Shown here: one piece after another, positions 14,331 to 27,928 of the stretch
How positions within the stretch are numbered: the stretch's first letter is position 1
How the letters are laid out: each line of letters opens with the position of its first letter
From: Climacteris rufus
Lineage: Eukaryota; Chordata; Aves; Passeriformes; Climacteridae
Assembly (NCBI GenBank): GCA_013398175.1
Contig: VZRZ01008477.1
Location: forward strand, 731,791 to 795,790
Length of the DNA stretch: 64,000 bases
Reading direction: 5' to 3'
Made by a program: the position numbers and the translations under genes
The notes under the pieces: model-generated
The model's input: only the letters and a program-made list of their open reading frames with translations
Databases searched by the model: none
Told to the model about the DNA's origin: nothing

Positions 14331-14543
14331 ATATTCTGGTAAATATGCTAAAAAAAGAAAAAAAGAAAACACAAGATGCTCTTTTCCAGCTTAATGCCAC
14401 CTCTGCTGGTTCTACAGACTTGGAGCATTCTCTTTCTGCAAACTTGGAAGAAACTCAGAGTCTGTCTAGATGTTTTAGTCTGAAAGAGGCAAAAGATTTC
14501 AGCTCTTCTGTTCCCAGACTGCCTTTTCTTTCCAGAGAAAGAG
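14331..14543 (+). CDS. KIF6: KIF6 internal exon C (Lys-rich helix plus Ser-rich linker)
   Basis: This 213-nt exon (a multiple of 3) has acceptor tatcttgcag and donor GAG|gttagt, with phase 1 at both ends. Its first two bases complete the Asn codon begun in exon B, giving RDNEI-N-ILVNMLKKEKKK across the junction, a strong confirmation of both splice sites. The first 15 or so residues are a lysine-rich helix. The rest is a Ser/Thr-rich, low-hydrophobicity stretch with two SL-containing segments (HSLSANLEETQSLS, CFSLKEAKDFSSS) that is probably disordered. In the human protein, as I recall it, the equivalent stretch is poorly conserved apart from an AQDFS-like patch, matched here by AKDFSSS. Because it is symmetric in phase, the exon could be skipped without changing frame. 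Confidence 0.93.
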
Positions 14544-15624
14544 GTTAGTGTAATTAATTAAGTGAGCAGTTATTGGATTATTCCAATATGATTTACAGCA
14601 TATCCTTCAAATGTGAACCAAAACAAGAAAGCTTTATTTTCAGTATCAGTCATATTGTGCTAATTCTCTATCTACAAATGCAGGGGGTTAAATTTAAAGC
14701 CCTCTGAAGGTGCTTATGGCTCTTACAAACTGATGTGAATATTCTGTTGAACAGTCCTATGGAACCAGAGTATAAATTCCGTTGCAGGCCCTTGATTCTT
14801 TGAGTAAATTCACAGGAAAAAAGAGGGTTTGAGCATAATTTGTTAAAAAATAATAGGAAAATAATATTTTTCCCCTGGAAGATCCATTTATTTTATCCAT
14901 ATAAGTGATACTACAGGATTTAAGTGTGTGTTTAAATTATTGTAGAAGCAACTCAGACAATGGAAATAGTATTGACCAGTTAGCATGCATGGATTGCATA
15001 AGTAGGGCAGTTGTTACAGTCGTTATTTGAAAAGGATTAACTGCTAAGAATTGCAATTTTATTTCCTTACATCATCTGAGCTGGTTATTTATTACAATAA
15101 GTAACAATACTCTTGCAAATTGTTCATTTCAAAATCCCCTTAAAAAATTTGAGTAACTGTAGACAGATTTTTTGTGCATAGTTTCATGTTTTATTTATTT
15201 TCTAGTTGAACTGTTCAAATTTTTTGATGTTGGTACGTTCTAGATTTACATTTCTGTATACTTTTTATGCGTTTTGTGGGGTGTAACTGAAAGAAGAGTT
15301 TTCATCTTGAAACTCAGACATGACAATTGGCAAGTAGAAACGTAGATTTTGCTAGAGTACTAGTGGGAATGGAGTTCTTTTACTATTTAAGGTTGCCAGT
15401 TATCCTCTAAGGTTGCTCTGTAATTGAACTAGCAGTCGATTGTCACACTTGTTATTTTGTTTCAGTTGCTCAGCTACTGAGGAATTCCCTTTGCCTTCTA
15501 TTTTTCCTATTTATCACGCTCCTCATTTTACAGGATAGATTTATTGGATTTGGTGTCATAATAGTATTAACTAAATATTATCATGTCCTCTTAACACAAA
15601 GCTTTTGATTACCTCAGAAATATG

Positions 15625-15680
15625 TTAGCAAATAGTAGCTATGTTTTATCAACCAATTACCAGTACAATTGCATCTTTTA
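15625..15680 (+). repeat. copy 1 of a dispersed direct duplication
   Basis: This segment starts ttagcaaatagtagctatg and contains aattaccagtacaattgcat. It matches 18672-18737 in the same orientation with only about three substitutions over 54 aligned bases, plus a 12-bp gap. Flanking sequence is not shared. It is either an old local duplication or two remnants of an interspersed repeat that I cannot name. Confidence 0.7.
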
Positions 15681-15871
15681 TACAGTGCCACTTGATCTTT
15701 AGTCTTTAAAAAACCCTCACAAGCATTAGCAGATTAGTTTTGATCAATGCTTTCTATTTTTTCAAACATTTGTGTGGGTATGTTCATATGTATTTTCTTT
15801 GAACATGAAGTAAGAACTAGCATGTCACCTCAAATTGACTGGATTGTTGAACCTTCTCTTCTGCACTCTGC

Positions 15872-16003
15872 ACTGACAAGGCTAGGTTGGATGGGGCCCT
15901 GAGCAACCTGGTCTAGTGGAAGGTGTCCCTGCCCATGATCAGGGGTTGGAAATAGATGATCTTGAATGTCCCTTCCAACCCAAACTACTCTGTCGTCCTT
16001 TGG
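15872..16003 (+). mobile_element. CR1 LINE, 3'-end fragment
   Basis: This is a 5'-truncated CR1 copy in sense orientation. It contains the typical CR1 3' tail blocks: ggctaggttggatggggccc, an acctggtctagtggaaggtg block, and tcccttccaacccaaac, ending in a degraded version of the terminal repeat. The last codons of ORF2 are included but broken. CR1 elements prime on their 3' end and are usually 5'-truncated, as here. The left boundary is approximate. Confidence 0.9.
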
Positions 16004-17496
16004 TAAGTTTGGATGAGGCATCATTCTCACTCAAGCACAGGGCCTCATTTTTCATATGTTGAAAACCTGTAAATAATACTCATCATTATAAAGTTATCCA
16101 TTCATTTCAAAATCCATCTGAACTGTATACACACACATTTTTGTCCATAGCCATGAAGAATTTATTAAGGATTGTGAAAGGTCTTGAGCCTAAGCCAGGG
16201 TCAAGCTCCTAAGTAGAAGTTTTAGTGTAATGTTGAAACTATTCTTCATCATTTAAGCATTTTGCATACCTTACATTGTTTATGAGGAGTCCAATGTACA
16301 GCATGAAGGCTACATGATATGTTAATTATTTAACAATCTAGCTTTCTTTATTTAATTCTGTACTCTCAAAGCTGCCACCAGCTTGATTTAATGCAATATA
16401 ACATGGTGTTTCTGGTGTCTTTAATGTATTTTACATTTTCCTGTCTCATTTCCTTATCCTGAAAATAATTAAATTAGGAAATCAATAGAAAGTATAGGAA
16501 AAATATATTTAGTTTAATGAAATAGTTGTTGGAAAGTCTGTCTAATAATTATTAAAAAAAAAACACCAATAATTTTATTTAGAACCTTTCCTTTATTTGG
16601 CAGTTGATTTATTGTGTAGCTTTAACATTTGCTTGCCCAGAAATGGATCTTTACCATTCTGTCATAGAAGATAGAATAATTTCATTCTGTTATTTTCATG
16701 CTAGATTTACTGCTGCTTTTACATTGTAAAATCTCCAGACTTACTGACTTCTTACCCACCCATCAGAAAAAAAGTTTTTATTTACGGTGTTGAATTTCTT
16801 AAAAGTAAATTAATTATAAGAATGCAGATAGTCCTATGCAGGCAAAGTTTGTTTCTCGGTGTGGTAACAATTGTATTATCTCAGAGAATTGCTATCTATC
16901 TATAGTGAAACATATTTTTACCATTTTTTCCTGTATGATCTAGGACCATATCTACATTGAAAGATATGTGTAATCATGTTTCTAGTCTATCCTATTCAGA
17001 CACTGCTCTAAGAAGGAAAAATGTAGTAATAATATTTCTCTGCTGAGCTTGATGTAATAATCTGTGTTAACAGGAAATTTTTTATCTTGATCTCATCACA
17101 GCAGTAAAACATTTCCTGGTTCAAATTTCTCCCACAGCAGGCTGACTTTGAAGGTAAATGAGTAGTGACTTCTACAACTGTACATGTTTTACAGGTACAG
17201 CTGTAATTTAGCTTTTTTTAAATCCATCCTGCATTGAATGTGCATGGTCTTTCAAAAGAAATGGAGTGAACATAATACATCTTCAAAGGTTTGGCATATG
17301 GTAGTATTTACCTTCCTGTACATTGTATCTTTTCCCCACCACTTGTATGCCTCAAACTCTAAACAGAAGGCTTTAATGGCTCTACAGAGTCAAAGATCAG
17401 CAAAGTCTAACACCCCAGCTTTGATTTCCAAGTAGATTTTTGTGCACCATTATATAATATTATCATCTGCTAATACCACGTTGTAAAGAGTTTATT

Positions 17497-17787
17497 CCAT
17501 AGAATCACAGAATGGTTTGCGTTGTAAGGGTCCTTAAGAATCATTGAGTTCCAAGCCCCCTGCCATGTGCAGGGGTGTCACTCACAAGACGAGGTTGCTC
17601 AGGGCTGCATGCAAGCTAGCCTTGAACACTTCCTGTGATGGAGCATCCACAGCTTCTCTTAGAAACCTGTTCCAGTGCCTCAGCACTCTCACAGTGAAGA
17701 ATTTCCTCATAATTACTATTTCTAAACCCATCTCTTTCAGTTTGAAACTGTTGCTCCTTATCTTGTCACTATCACTAGTAAAATATT
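17497..17787 (-). mobile_element. CR1 LINE, 3'-end fragment with ORF2 C-terminus
   Basis: This antisense CR1 copy has its 3' terminus at 17497 (ccatagaatcacagaatgg on the + strand). On the minus strand it reads the end of ORF2, including RKFFTVRVLRHWNRFLREAV and then DAPSQEVFKASLHAALSNLV, a hallmark of the CR1 ORF2 C-terminus. The frame continues into non-CR1 DNA upstream, so the 142-codon open frame at 17582-18010 is a chance fusion of CR1 and flank. The copy is 5'-truncated near 17787 (approximate). Confidence 0.93.
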
Positions 17788-18671
17788 GTTGAACATGCAG
17801 TTTGATAGCAGTGGAAGATCTGATTAAGAACAACTGAAATTGTACACATGGATCAATGCTGTGTTTTTTATTGTGCTTTTTTTCAGTGTATGTTAGAGTC
17901 TGGATTAGGATGTTCTCCTTGGTAGCTATAGCAAAGGAATATATATACACGTGCAGTGTCCTAGTAGGTTTCACTGCTGGCATTGGTTTACATAGCACTG
18001 ACTTCTTCACTTAAAAATTGTATCAGTTTACGTGCTGTCAGATTTCTTTTCCTTAGATCCCAAAAGACTTCTTCGAGGAAAGAGTGGTAGGTAGGCTGCC
18101 TGGAAGCAGTGGAAGGCTACCTGCTGCTGTCATTTTGGCAAGTCAGCTCCCATCACTAGGGAAGTTTTACAGATTGCATAAGACAGTAATGTGAACAGAA
18201 CAGAACTTGTTATCTTAGTCCAAGTGTTATACCATGAAAGGGGGGAACTTTCATTTCAATACACATCTTTAATCACAGAGCACTCTATAAATCTGTAGCT
18301 GCTGTTATTTATTGCATCATAATATCTATCATAAATCTGAAACAGACATAACTGGCTATGAATTTAAATTATGTTTCAGATGAACATTCCAGAAAATGCA
18401 AAGATAAGTTATTGGCATAATAACCTGAGCTTTACAAATGCTGCAACAATTCTACTTTTTATATAATCATTTAGTTCATCATAAAGTGTCTACTGCAGCT
18501 TTAATTGTATTAATAATTTGTATCGGGGAGAGATATAAATGTAGAGCTACATATAATCTTTCCTAGAAGTTGAGTCAATTATAAATTAGTTTCAGGATAA
18601 ATCAAAGTATGAATGAATCTAGCAAAACAAGAAAAAATCAGACTTAATCAGACAGTGGAGTGATAAACATT

Positions 18672-18737
18672 TTAGCAAATAATAGCTATGTTTTATCATA
18701 TTTAGCATAACAAATTACCAGTACAGTTGCATCTTTA
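18672..18737 (+). repeat. copy 2 of a dispersed direct duplication
   Basis: This is the partner of 15625-15680. It carries an extra 12 bases in the middle (tatttagcataa) and is otherwise nearly identical, including the block attaccagtaca(a/g)ttgcatctt. The copies lie about 3 kb apart in direct orientation in the same intron. Confidence 0.7.
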
Positions 18738-21700
18738 TTGCATTTTATCAGATTTTCTTCTGTACAGATAAGTCTTATTTTGGAATCAGTTTCAGCCTTC
18801 TGCTTGCTTCTTAGGATAATTCTGTCAGTGTAAAAAATGTATGATACCATTTTTCCTCCTGCTGGATTTGTTTTTCTCCTGAAATGTAAACAGTTTGGTT
18901 ACCAGAAAAGAGTGTGACTATTGTGACATTCAAAGAATGCAGTAAATCTTAGTAAGAGCTTCAAGTAATAGTTGTATGTGCTGATGGACTGGAGAGGGAT
19001 TATTTTGCTCTCACAAAGGATTTTGTTAGGATCATGTTTTGCCAGTTTGAGCCATTTCCTTTATCTTTCATTGAGAAGCTGAGAGGTTTTTTGAGAGTTC
19101 TGTGAAGAATTTGCCTCCTATGATTTAAGGTCACTTTTTGGTCGACACTATGCAAATACCTATATAAAAGAGTGTTCCTACTGAAGGGCTGACAAGCTGA
19201 CTTTGAAATGTGAGAGATGGTTTAATAAAAGATGATGATTATGAATAGCTTTCATTTCTGAAAGATAAACATTTTTGTCTTGTATTAAGACTTCTCAAAA
19301 TATTTATCTTGTCTATTTTATATATTTATGTAATAATTCAGGAAAATGCTTCCTTCTATTGTTGAAAACCCACAGAAAGTTCCCTAATGGAAAGGATTGA
19401 CTGAGGTTTTCCATAGAATCTTCTATGTCTTTCAGTTCAGAAAAAAAAAACAGGTCTCAACCCTTCAGAAAAATTAAATGCTTAGTAAACCTATATGTTT
19501 CTTGGAGTACTTTCTGTGTCCAGAAGTGCTTTGGGATATCTGAGGGCAGACTCTTCACACTGTGCTCATGACAGATCTTTAGCAAACATGTTGTACTTTT
19601 ATTGCTATTGGGCCAACAGAAGAGCTCACTGGTGCGTTTAGGGCACTGTTCAGAGTTACTGTTGATCTTTTTCATTAGTCAGAGAAGAAGGTATGTTCTC
19701 CATTTTCTGTTACAGGTCCAGGAAAAAGTATATATTCCATTTGCTCTCCAGCTGAACTTTTACCAGCTCTTAGTAAGATGTAGTACATATTCCATTGCTA
19801 CTGTTAAATCTTTGTAACAACTACTTAAAACAAGATGTGTTGTTTTGCTAATTTCTTAAGCATAAAACGTTTTCTATAATGTAGAGTGATTGTTTGCTGG
19901 AGTAAATTCTTCATTATTGCCAAGTTTAAGGATCAAGCAGGAAGTATCAGACTTCACTGCTTGATTTAGGTATTTTTAAAAGCCTTCAAAATAAATTCAG
20001 CAAATGTTAACAGTTAGCATAAGCTTTTGAACAATTTTATTGAGCTTTAGTTCTGATAAACTTAACAAAGCTATTTTCTGGTATTTCAAGTTACCAGATA
20101 AAACATGTATTGCTAAGTCTCCAATTTATGTTATAAATATGAATGGATGTCTATATTCAGGCACATTTTTAGCATGTAGTTGTTGAAATTTTTTTACTTT
20201 GTCCTGTGCTGTTATAAGTTTTGGTATTTCAGACTGTCGTAAAGATCACAGTTTTATTCCCCTTTTTAGTTTTGTGACATGAACAAAAAAAGTAAAAATT
20301 AAAATTCAAAGTATTTTCTAAAACCAAATTAGTGTCTTTAAATGTACACTCATTGCAATAAATACCTAGTAGACTAAATCTTTGAATTTATAGGAGACTC
20401 AACTAACTTCTGGGGCTTTTTTTTGTTTGTTTGTTAGGGTTTTTTTCAAAATCTATTCTTTTATCTGTACTGTTCCCAAGAGCTTTATTTTGTCAGAATT
20501 CACAGTGAGTCCAATGTGACTTTTGCTTGAATGAGGACTTTGAATTGAACTCGCTGAGATTAGTGAACAACAAAGAAAGAAATGTGTTAAGAAGTTTGAG
20601 ATTCCAGAAACATGTCTGTAAGGAACAACAGATAAATATTTTTTTGTGACAAACAAATACAAATACATGTTGTAGGATTTAAAGTGAGCTCTTGCAATTG
20701 GTATTCAATGATAAAACCCTGTGTGTTAGAATTTTTGTCATCTTAACTAAGTGTTCATAAATGTGAACATAGGGTTATTTTTAGGAGATGAAGCCCAGAT
20801 TTTCCTTTTTGGAGCTTGATCTGCATTTGCAACATCAAACATAAATTTTGTAACTTGTAAGGATTTAATGAGCGAGGAGCAGATCATTACAGTACTTTCA
20901 CTAATTTTTCAGAGACATTGAAACATGTATTGAAAATGTTGTGTAAAACCACTTACTGCTTCTATTAACAGCTTTTTCTTTCTCCACATTTATTTCGTTT
21001 TACAAAGCATTTCTGTTTTTTCTAAGATGCTCATGATGTCATTCTTTCCACTTCTCAAGTGGGAATCTCTTCTGATGTGGAACGTATGTTTGAAAGCTTG
21101 TTAAAGATGCTTTTGGCAGTCTTTACTGCCTTCCTCTTGAGTCTGTTTAGATGGGGAAACTTTCCAGTATTTTTATGCTAGTTTACTGTTCTCTTATCCA
21201 AATTGGTCTGCTGAATGTAACCTACTGTTCCTTGGAAGTTCTCTACTATCTCAAATGTTTTTGGCTTCCTGTTTCATCAGCCATATTTTGGCTGTCTAAA
21301 AATGCTATTGGATCCTTCAAACTAAGTCCTTAAAATTGTTTTGGGGTTTTTTTTGATGGCTGAAGCTCTGCAACTATTGATATTTTAGAGGTAATATATG
21401 CTTCTGAAAGTTTCTGTGTACTGGAAGAGTGATCAAATTCCTTTATATACTGACTGTCAGGTTTGGCAAATGCTTCTGTAAAACTTCTTCCTTATTGTTG
21501 TTGTTACGAACATCAGTCCCAAGATGCTACAGTGCCTTTTAACAGTCACATATGCAAATTATGTATGCATATGGGTAATCAAAAGACTAGAATGTCCTTC
21601 TATTAGCTTAAACTTTAGATATTTCTGTACAGATAGTGCTAATTCTGCTAAATAATATAGTCTGGAGTTCTGTCTCTCTTTTGCTTGTGTATTTAACCTA

Positions 21701-22860
21701 AAAAATTCATTTTTTCATTCTGTTCCTAGCAGAAACAGATATTTTCTTGAGAGACTAGTCTAGCATATTTGAATATAAAACCAAAGTAGGAATTATTTGA
21801 AATATCCCACAAATCCCTACTTTTTTCCCTGACATTTGTAATATATTTAACAAGTTAAGTTTCATACAAATGTATCAGGCCAATTTCATATTTCATAAAT
21901 TTCAATTTTGTAATTTTTCCATTGATTTTCTGTATGTCTGTTTGCCTTAATGACAATAGGCTCTTAAGTTTTGGATGCTTTTGTTGAAAAAATCATTGCA
22001 CAGTTCACTTTACCTCTGATGCATCATCTTTTTGTCTCTTACAATTTTAACTCTGGAATGCCTATTTAGTACCTGTCCCTTTGTTTTAATTTTCAGCCCT
22101 TGTTATAAGTTCAAAAGGATACTTTCAAAAGAATAACATTATGTTAGCAGGAAGTTTTGTAATATTTAGGTTAATTTGAGAAAAATTAGACCATTATTGA
22201 CTTCTGTGTGAAAGAGTAACCAAATTATTGGAAATGAGCTAACACTAGAGCTGAGGTGATATTTTGTTTTCCACACTTATACAGTAAATTCGGTAGATTT
22301 TACTTCTAGGCCAAGTAAAAGCTCTTACTGATTTTCATTGCAAGGCTTGTCTTACAAATTTGTGGCTGAGATGCTCTGCTGTATCCGTCTGCCAAGCTAC
22401 ACTGAAAACAGTCTTTGATCTTTTTATTCATAGAATCAGGTAGGAGCTGGTCTAAGGCTTCCATAATTATGGCAATTTTGGAAGTTGAAATGATTACACA
22501 GAGTTACACAAAAAGCTGAAGTTGTTCTTTGTAAGTGTACGTTCACCGAAGATCCTTCACATGTGGGTAATTATGCCCATTTTCCTGTAGCAAAACTTAT
22601 GTGACTGAAGAAATTAATATTTGTAAGCATTCAGCGGTTAATTCCAACTCTTCCTCAAATCACTTGTATCTGACTTGGATGCAGCGAATGGTCGAGCTGT
22701 GGACGACAAAGTTCTACAGTCTACTTTTGTATTTTACTACAGTATGCTTATGTTTAATCTTGTCTCCCTTAGTAGATTTTCTGTTTTACACTTTTCCTGA
22801 TAATATTCTTTCTACAGGCAAGCCATTTTTTGATGGTTGAGCAAAATATTTGCAAAGATT

Positions 22861-22892
22861 TTGTTGTTGTTGTTGTTGTTGCTGCTGTTGTT
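22861..22892 (+). repeat. (TTG)n microsatellite with CTG interruptions
   Basis: This is a 32-bp run of TTG triplets interrupted by two CTG-like units. Confidence 0.95.
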
Positions 22893-23539
22893 AATGATAC
22901 TGTGGTAAATACTAGTACAAATAGTCCTGTCATAGTGTGAGCCCCCTACCTGATTTTCAGCATACTTTTACTGGACCCTCCTTCAAATAAAATTAAATTG
23001 CATCTTTTACTATCTTTTCCTAATTTTCAAACTAATTTCAAATAATTTTCTAACCAGTATAACCAGTATTCTGTCTTTTATTTTATGGTGTCTTGAGTGT
23101 AATTATCTCAAGCCTTTTCATTCTAGTAACCTCATGGCCCTTAAATTGCTGCTGCATGTTCAGGTTACTTAGCTTCCTTACTGTTATTATCTTAATTTTT
23201 GTAATGTTTATTGTAATTCTGTAATTCCTTAAAATAGTTATTCTCTCAGAAACAATATTCGGAAGTTCAGTTCTGGACAAAACTAATATAGACTTATTAT
23301 CTGAAGATCTGTTGCTTTTAATATTGGATGCCATGTTTGACAGCTTCTGCAATTTATTTTATTATGCCTGTTATAACGTCACTATTGCTTTCTTCTACCA
23401 TTTTAGGCTTTCTACTACCTAGATAAAAAAGCCTGTAAGAATATAAGTTTATTATGCTGGAACTTGCAATAAACTTCCAAAAATCTGAATGGAGATATTA
23501 ACTTCTTTAATATTGATATTATATATTTGAAACACAAAT

Positions 23540-23957
23540 CTTATGAGAAGAGGCTGAGAGATCTGGGGCTGTTTAGCCTGGAGGAAAGGACCTTCTCTTT
23601 CTCTACAACTACTTGAAAGGAGGTTGTAGTGAGGTGGGAGTCAACATTTTCTCCCAGGTAACAAATGACAGGACAAGAGGAAATGGCCTCAAATTGCACC
23701 AGCAGAGGTTTAGATTGCATATTAGGAAAAATTTCTTCTCGTGATGGTTGGTTTCTTCTCAGGGTTGTCAAGTGTAAGAACAGGCTGGCCAGGGGAGTGG
23801 TGGGATCATCATTCCTGGAAGAGTTCGAAAAACTGTGTGGATATGGCAGTTGAAGACATGGTTTAGTGGTGAACATGGTGGCAGTGATGGGTTGACAGCT
23901 GGACTTGATGATCTTAGAGATCTTTTCCACCCTTAACAATTTTATATACCTATGATT
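23540..23957 (+). mobile_element. CR1 LINE, 3'-end fragment (diverged copy)
   Basis: This sense-oriented CR1 copy begins within ORF2. The + frame opens with YEKRLRDLGLFSLEER, matching the conserved ORF2 C-terminal block YEERLRELGLFSLE. Downstream frames, broken by stops and shifts, contain LARGVVGSSFLEEF. The tail has gatgatcttagagatctttt and ends at a degenerate ATTCTATGA-type terminus (tatacctatgatt). Several stops and frameshifts make it non-functional. The 132-codon minus-strand open frame over the same bases is a shadow. Confidence 0.9.
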
Positions 23958-26900
23958 TACACACTATTTTAGGAAGACACTGGCACTCTTTTCCTTATTT
24001 CTCTACAGAAATCAAACTAGTTTCTCCATATATGTGCCTCAACAATAAAGATAATAAAAAGAGGACATGATCCTTTGTCACTGACAAAACAGACAACATA
24101 AAAAGTGCTGGGCATAAAAGTGCTGGAAATACCTGCAACTGTTCCAAAGCCAGATCATTCATAGGAAGGTGTAAAACTCCAGCATAAACTGCTGATTGAT
24201 AACTTGTGGTTCAGTTTGGTTTTTTTCTTTATGTATATTACTTAGTGTTTAGATGAAGTGCAAAAGCACAAGATTTAATATTTCTTCCAGTTTTTAGTTG
24301 CCATCATAATTCCGTATATGTATGTGGCCAATTCCATTCTAATTTCTGGTGTGCCATGTGCATATTTAAAATATAAGTATTTTGACATTTATAGCTCAAT
24401 CTTTTACATACTTCTTTTTTGGGCACACCAACTTCTGCCCTATCCAAGGCCTGATGATCAAGACATCCACATGTCTGAAAGACAATAGCTTAAGGTATCT
24501 TGTCTCCCACTCCTGTGGGGAATGGTGAGTTTGGGGACATAACCTGTAAAACTAAGTTAATCAGAAAAAGGATACATGCTTAGAAAAATAGGTCCAAGGC
24601 AGTCATGAGGTTCATTGTATCATTGCATGACCAAGCAGGATTTATTGCCAGGGTTTCTGTAAACAACTAATGGTGTTTTAGTCTCTGAAGATGTCCACAT
24701 AAGCATGTTGTTATTTCCTTATGATGTTGGTTGGACCTAATCATATGTCAAACATTAATGTAATGTTTTGATACTTTGTGAATAAGGACTTTCTTCCATT
24801 TATCCTTACTGTTTGAAGAGACAGGCTTAAGTCCAGAGAATTTCTTTCTCATGCCTAACTTCCCTTGTAAATCATTGCAGTTTGCTGTCAAGTGTTGTTC
24901 GTAGATATGACTTTGAGTGATTTAATGGTAAATAAAATTGGATATAAAAAGCAAGGTCTTTTTCAAATTTAAAAAAAATGCCCTAAGAGGGCTTTCTGAA
25001 CATTAAGGTTGCCTGGAATGGATTTCAGTTATGACTGTATTTTCGAATGTGGCCTGTTTGATTTTGATTTAAAATTTCAACAAATGCTTCTTCGAGATTG
25101 AGATATAAATGAGGATGAATATATCCACTTCAATCCACAAAACTGTTATGCAGCATTATGGGGCAATGGGAAGAACTACTCACAACATATAGTACCGTTC
25201 TTGAAGAGAAAGTTTCCCGTAGTTTGTAATACAACTTTGTACTATTTTAGACTTGAATAAATAAATATAAATAAAATAATTTTTTTTTTCTGTGACTGAC
25301 AGGCACTGAATGAATAGAGCTTTTTCCAAATAAATGGTTTTGCTATGCTGTTCTACACATTTGTTGCCCTAGGTTTGATTCCTGCAGCATACTCTGTATA
25401 GAGCTACAAATTTAAGCTGGTTTGGAATTTGATTTGGTAAAAAGTACCTGCTTGTCTATCAAATAGAAATGATCTCTGCATACATGTAATGGCACAGTTC
25501 TACGGTATTTCTCAAATTAAGCCTTTTGCCTAGAAATATCAGTCATTTGGGACCTGCCATGTTGAAAAACCCTGCTAGAAGTCACTTCTATTACAAAAGG
25601 GAGGATCTGTAGTCAGACCATTGTTTCAGAAGTGTCTTCACTGTTGGCACTCCTCATGAAGTGCCCCAGAGCATTCTAGTACTTGTTTTCCACACTGTTC
25701 CAAGTCTGATTTTCTCCACATTTTTAGAAAGAAGGAATAGGCTGAAGGGTGACAACTGTGAGAGGAGATGTAGGTTTTTATATCCTGTGACTGAACTTGT
25801 TAGCTGTAGTTTTTAATATTAAATAATTGGATTTATATTTAGGGGAAGAAAGCTTGGGTAAATTGAGTCATATCTTGAACTTCTGAGTAAAATAGCTTTA
25901 ATGCTGGGTTGCAAATTTCTGTAATATCTAAAATAGTGGAGAGGGACTGAAAAAAGGGAAAAAATTAAAAAGACGATTGGTCTTTTTTTCTCTCTTACAC
26001 TGTTTCTGGGCTTTTCTTATTCAAATGTCAGGAATAATTTTAAGAGACCATGTGCTGGTTACAAATACCAAATATGTTTCTGAATACTACTTTTTGTCTT
26101 TCTCATGAAAATACTGTGGCTGCCAGGAAACTGTAGTAGGAGTAAGCAGTGGAAGCAATTGATACAACAAGAGTTTGTGTGCCTCACACTTGACTGTCTA
26201 AACTCTGGGAGGAGAAAATTGATTTGGAAGGGGTAAAAAGGGAATGGTAGGTATTCATTGGAGTTCTCTTTTATAAATAGGATAGAAAAGGGAAAAAAAA
26301 ATTGTGGCTTAGCATATGTTCCTAATGAAGGTCTGAATGAGTTGAGGAATGAGAGAGACTGTATATTCAAGGGAAGGAAGAGCTGAAGTTGCTAGGAAGT
26401 GAAAAATGAACTTAGGAGAGTTACTGAGTGGAAAATGGTTAGAGAGACAAGAACAGTGATAAGTGTTTTTAAGTTACGCATACAATAAAATGGAAACAGT
26501 AGTTGGGAAGTGACTTCTTGTCACCCTTAATTTACCTTCTAGACCCAAAAAGAACAGAAGGTTCAAAGACAAAGCCTGAGAGGAGTCAGGTTTTAGATTT
26601 AATGGAGCTTCACTAAATTAGGAGGGCTGTAGGAAAAAGAGGTACAGTTTTAAACTGATGCATATCTAATTGTAATCCCTTTGATAAATTTGTTAGACTT
26701 TAAGATAAAGAGATTGGAGTCAAGGCAACCAGATTAATAGCAGATTTTTTTTTCTTTATTGGTACTTTTAAACACTTGGTTTGGAAAAACTGTGTTGTTA
26801 CAGTCAAAGACTTAATTTTGTCCTAATAGAGATTGTGCAGGCCAGGTCTGGTAAAACACCTGTTAACAAAGTCCAACAAAAAATTATTCAGTCATTGACA

Positions 26901-27912
26901 GCCTGTTCAGTTCATCTGTTGAGTATCATGTCTTTCATACTCTTCTGTTGCAGCAGCCCAAGTGTTTGTTACAGAGGCTTTCTCATTAAAATTTCCTTTT
27001 CTATCTGCCACTGAATGAGGCATAAATAGTGTCTATGCCAAAAATAGCTATGACTATGTTATGTCATGTGCCAATGCCTGGTCTCTCTGCAGGCTTTTCA
27101 TAAATTACTCTTTACAGTGTATTCATGTGTGAGGCTGTACAGAGAGAAGAAAGGAAAAATAGCAAAATGGAAAAAAATGGAATAATACCAGGTCATGGAT
27201 GTAGTTGGTGTGTTTTTTGTTTGGAACCTGTTTGATACTATTTTTCCTGACAAATGTAAAAATGAATTTATTATTACTGGACTGTAATACTTTGAGTGGT
27301 CAAATATATAACACTGGCACATGGTTCTGGGGCTAAATTGAGTTTTTGTGTGGCTGAATGGAATGCCCAGCTTGGTTGGATTGAAAAATGTCATAAGACT
27401 TTTTTCCCCAAGCATTTCTGCCAAGTGCGTACAGGAAGTGGCTTTGGCAGTTGTATCCAAACAAGTAACTTCATTTCCTGGAATCTGCTTTTTTGCAAAA
27501 TGTGGACTTTAGGAAAGAAAGTGTAAAAAGGGATGTTAAGCAATAGAGAAAAGATCATCCCTAAAAGCCTCTGAGAAGAAGGCACAAATTATCAAACTCC
27601 AGGTTTTCTAGATATAGTAACAACAGTCTTATATAATTTTTTTTTTCAAACGGATAGTTTCTTTTTCTGGTAAAAATAATATTAAAAATTTATTGACCAT
27701 AACTACACATAATTAGTGAAACCATTATGTTTGTTACAGTCCATTTTGCTGTGGTCTATTTTATGTCTGGGAAAAAAGGAGACAATGTTTAGTGTTTACT
27801 GGCAAGGCAACTATAAGTAATTGAGATATAAAAGAATGTGCTGTATGACCACTGAGGTTATAAGAACCTATTAACAACCTGAGGTTTAGTAAAAATTCCG
27901 TTTACTGTCATT

Positions 27913-27928
27913 AAAAAAAAAAAAAAAA
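27913..27928 (+). repeat. A16 homopolymer
   Basis: This is a run of sixteen A residues inside the large intron. No retrocopy was recognised upstream of it. Confidence 0.9.

Noticed and set aside
17582..18010. 142-codon minus-strand open frame
   Set aside because: The C-terminal half is CR1 ORF2 and the N-terminal half is flanking intron, so this is a chance fusion.
22430..22446. catagaatcaggtagg resembling a CR1 3' terminus
   Set aside because: Similarity stops after about 12 bases and no CR1 tail follows.
23541..23939. 132-codon minus-strand open frame
   Set aside because: It is antisense to a sense-oriented CR1 copy.
27098..27460. 120-codon minus-strand open frame
   Set aside because: Composition and lack of motifs suggest chance; an overlapping + strand frame is equally long-lived.
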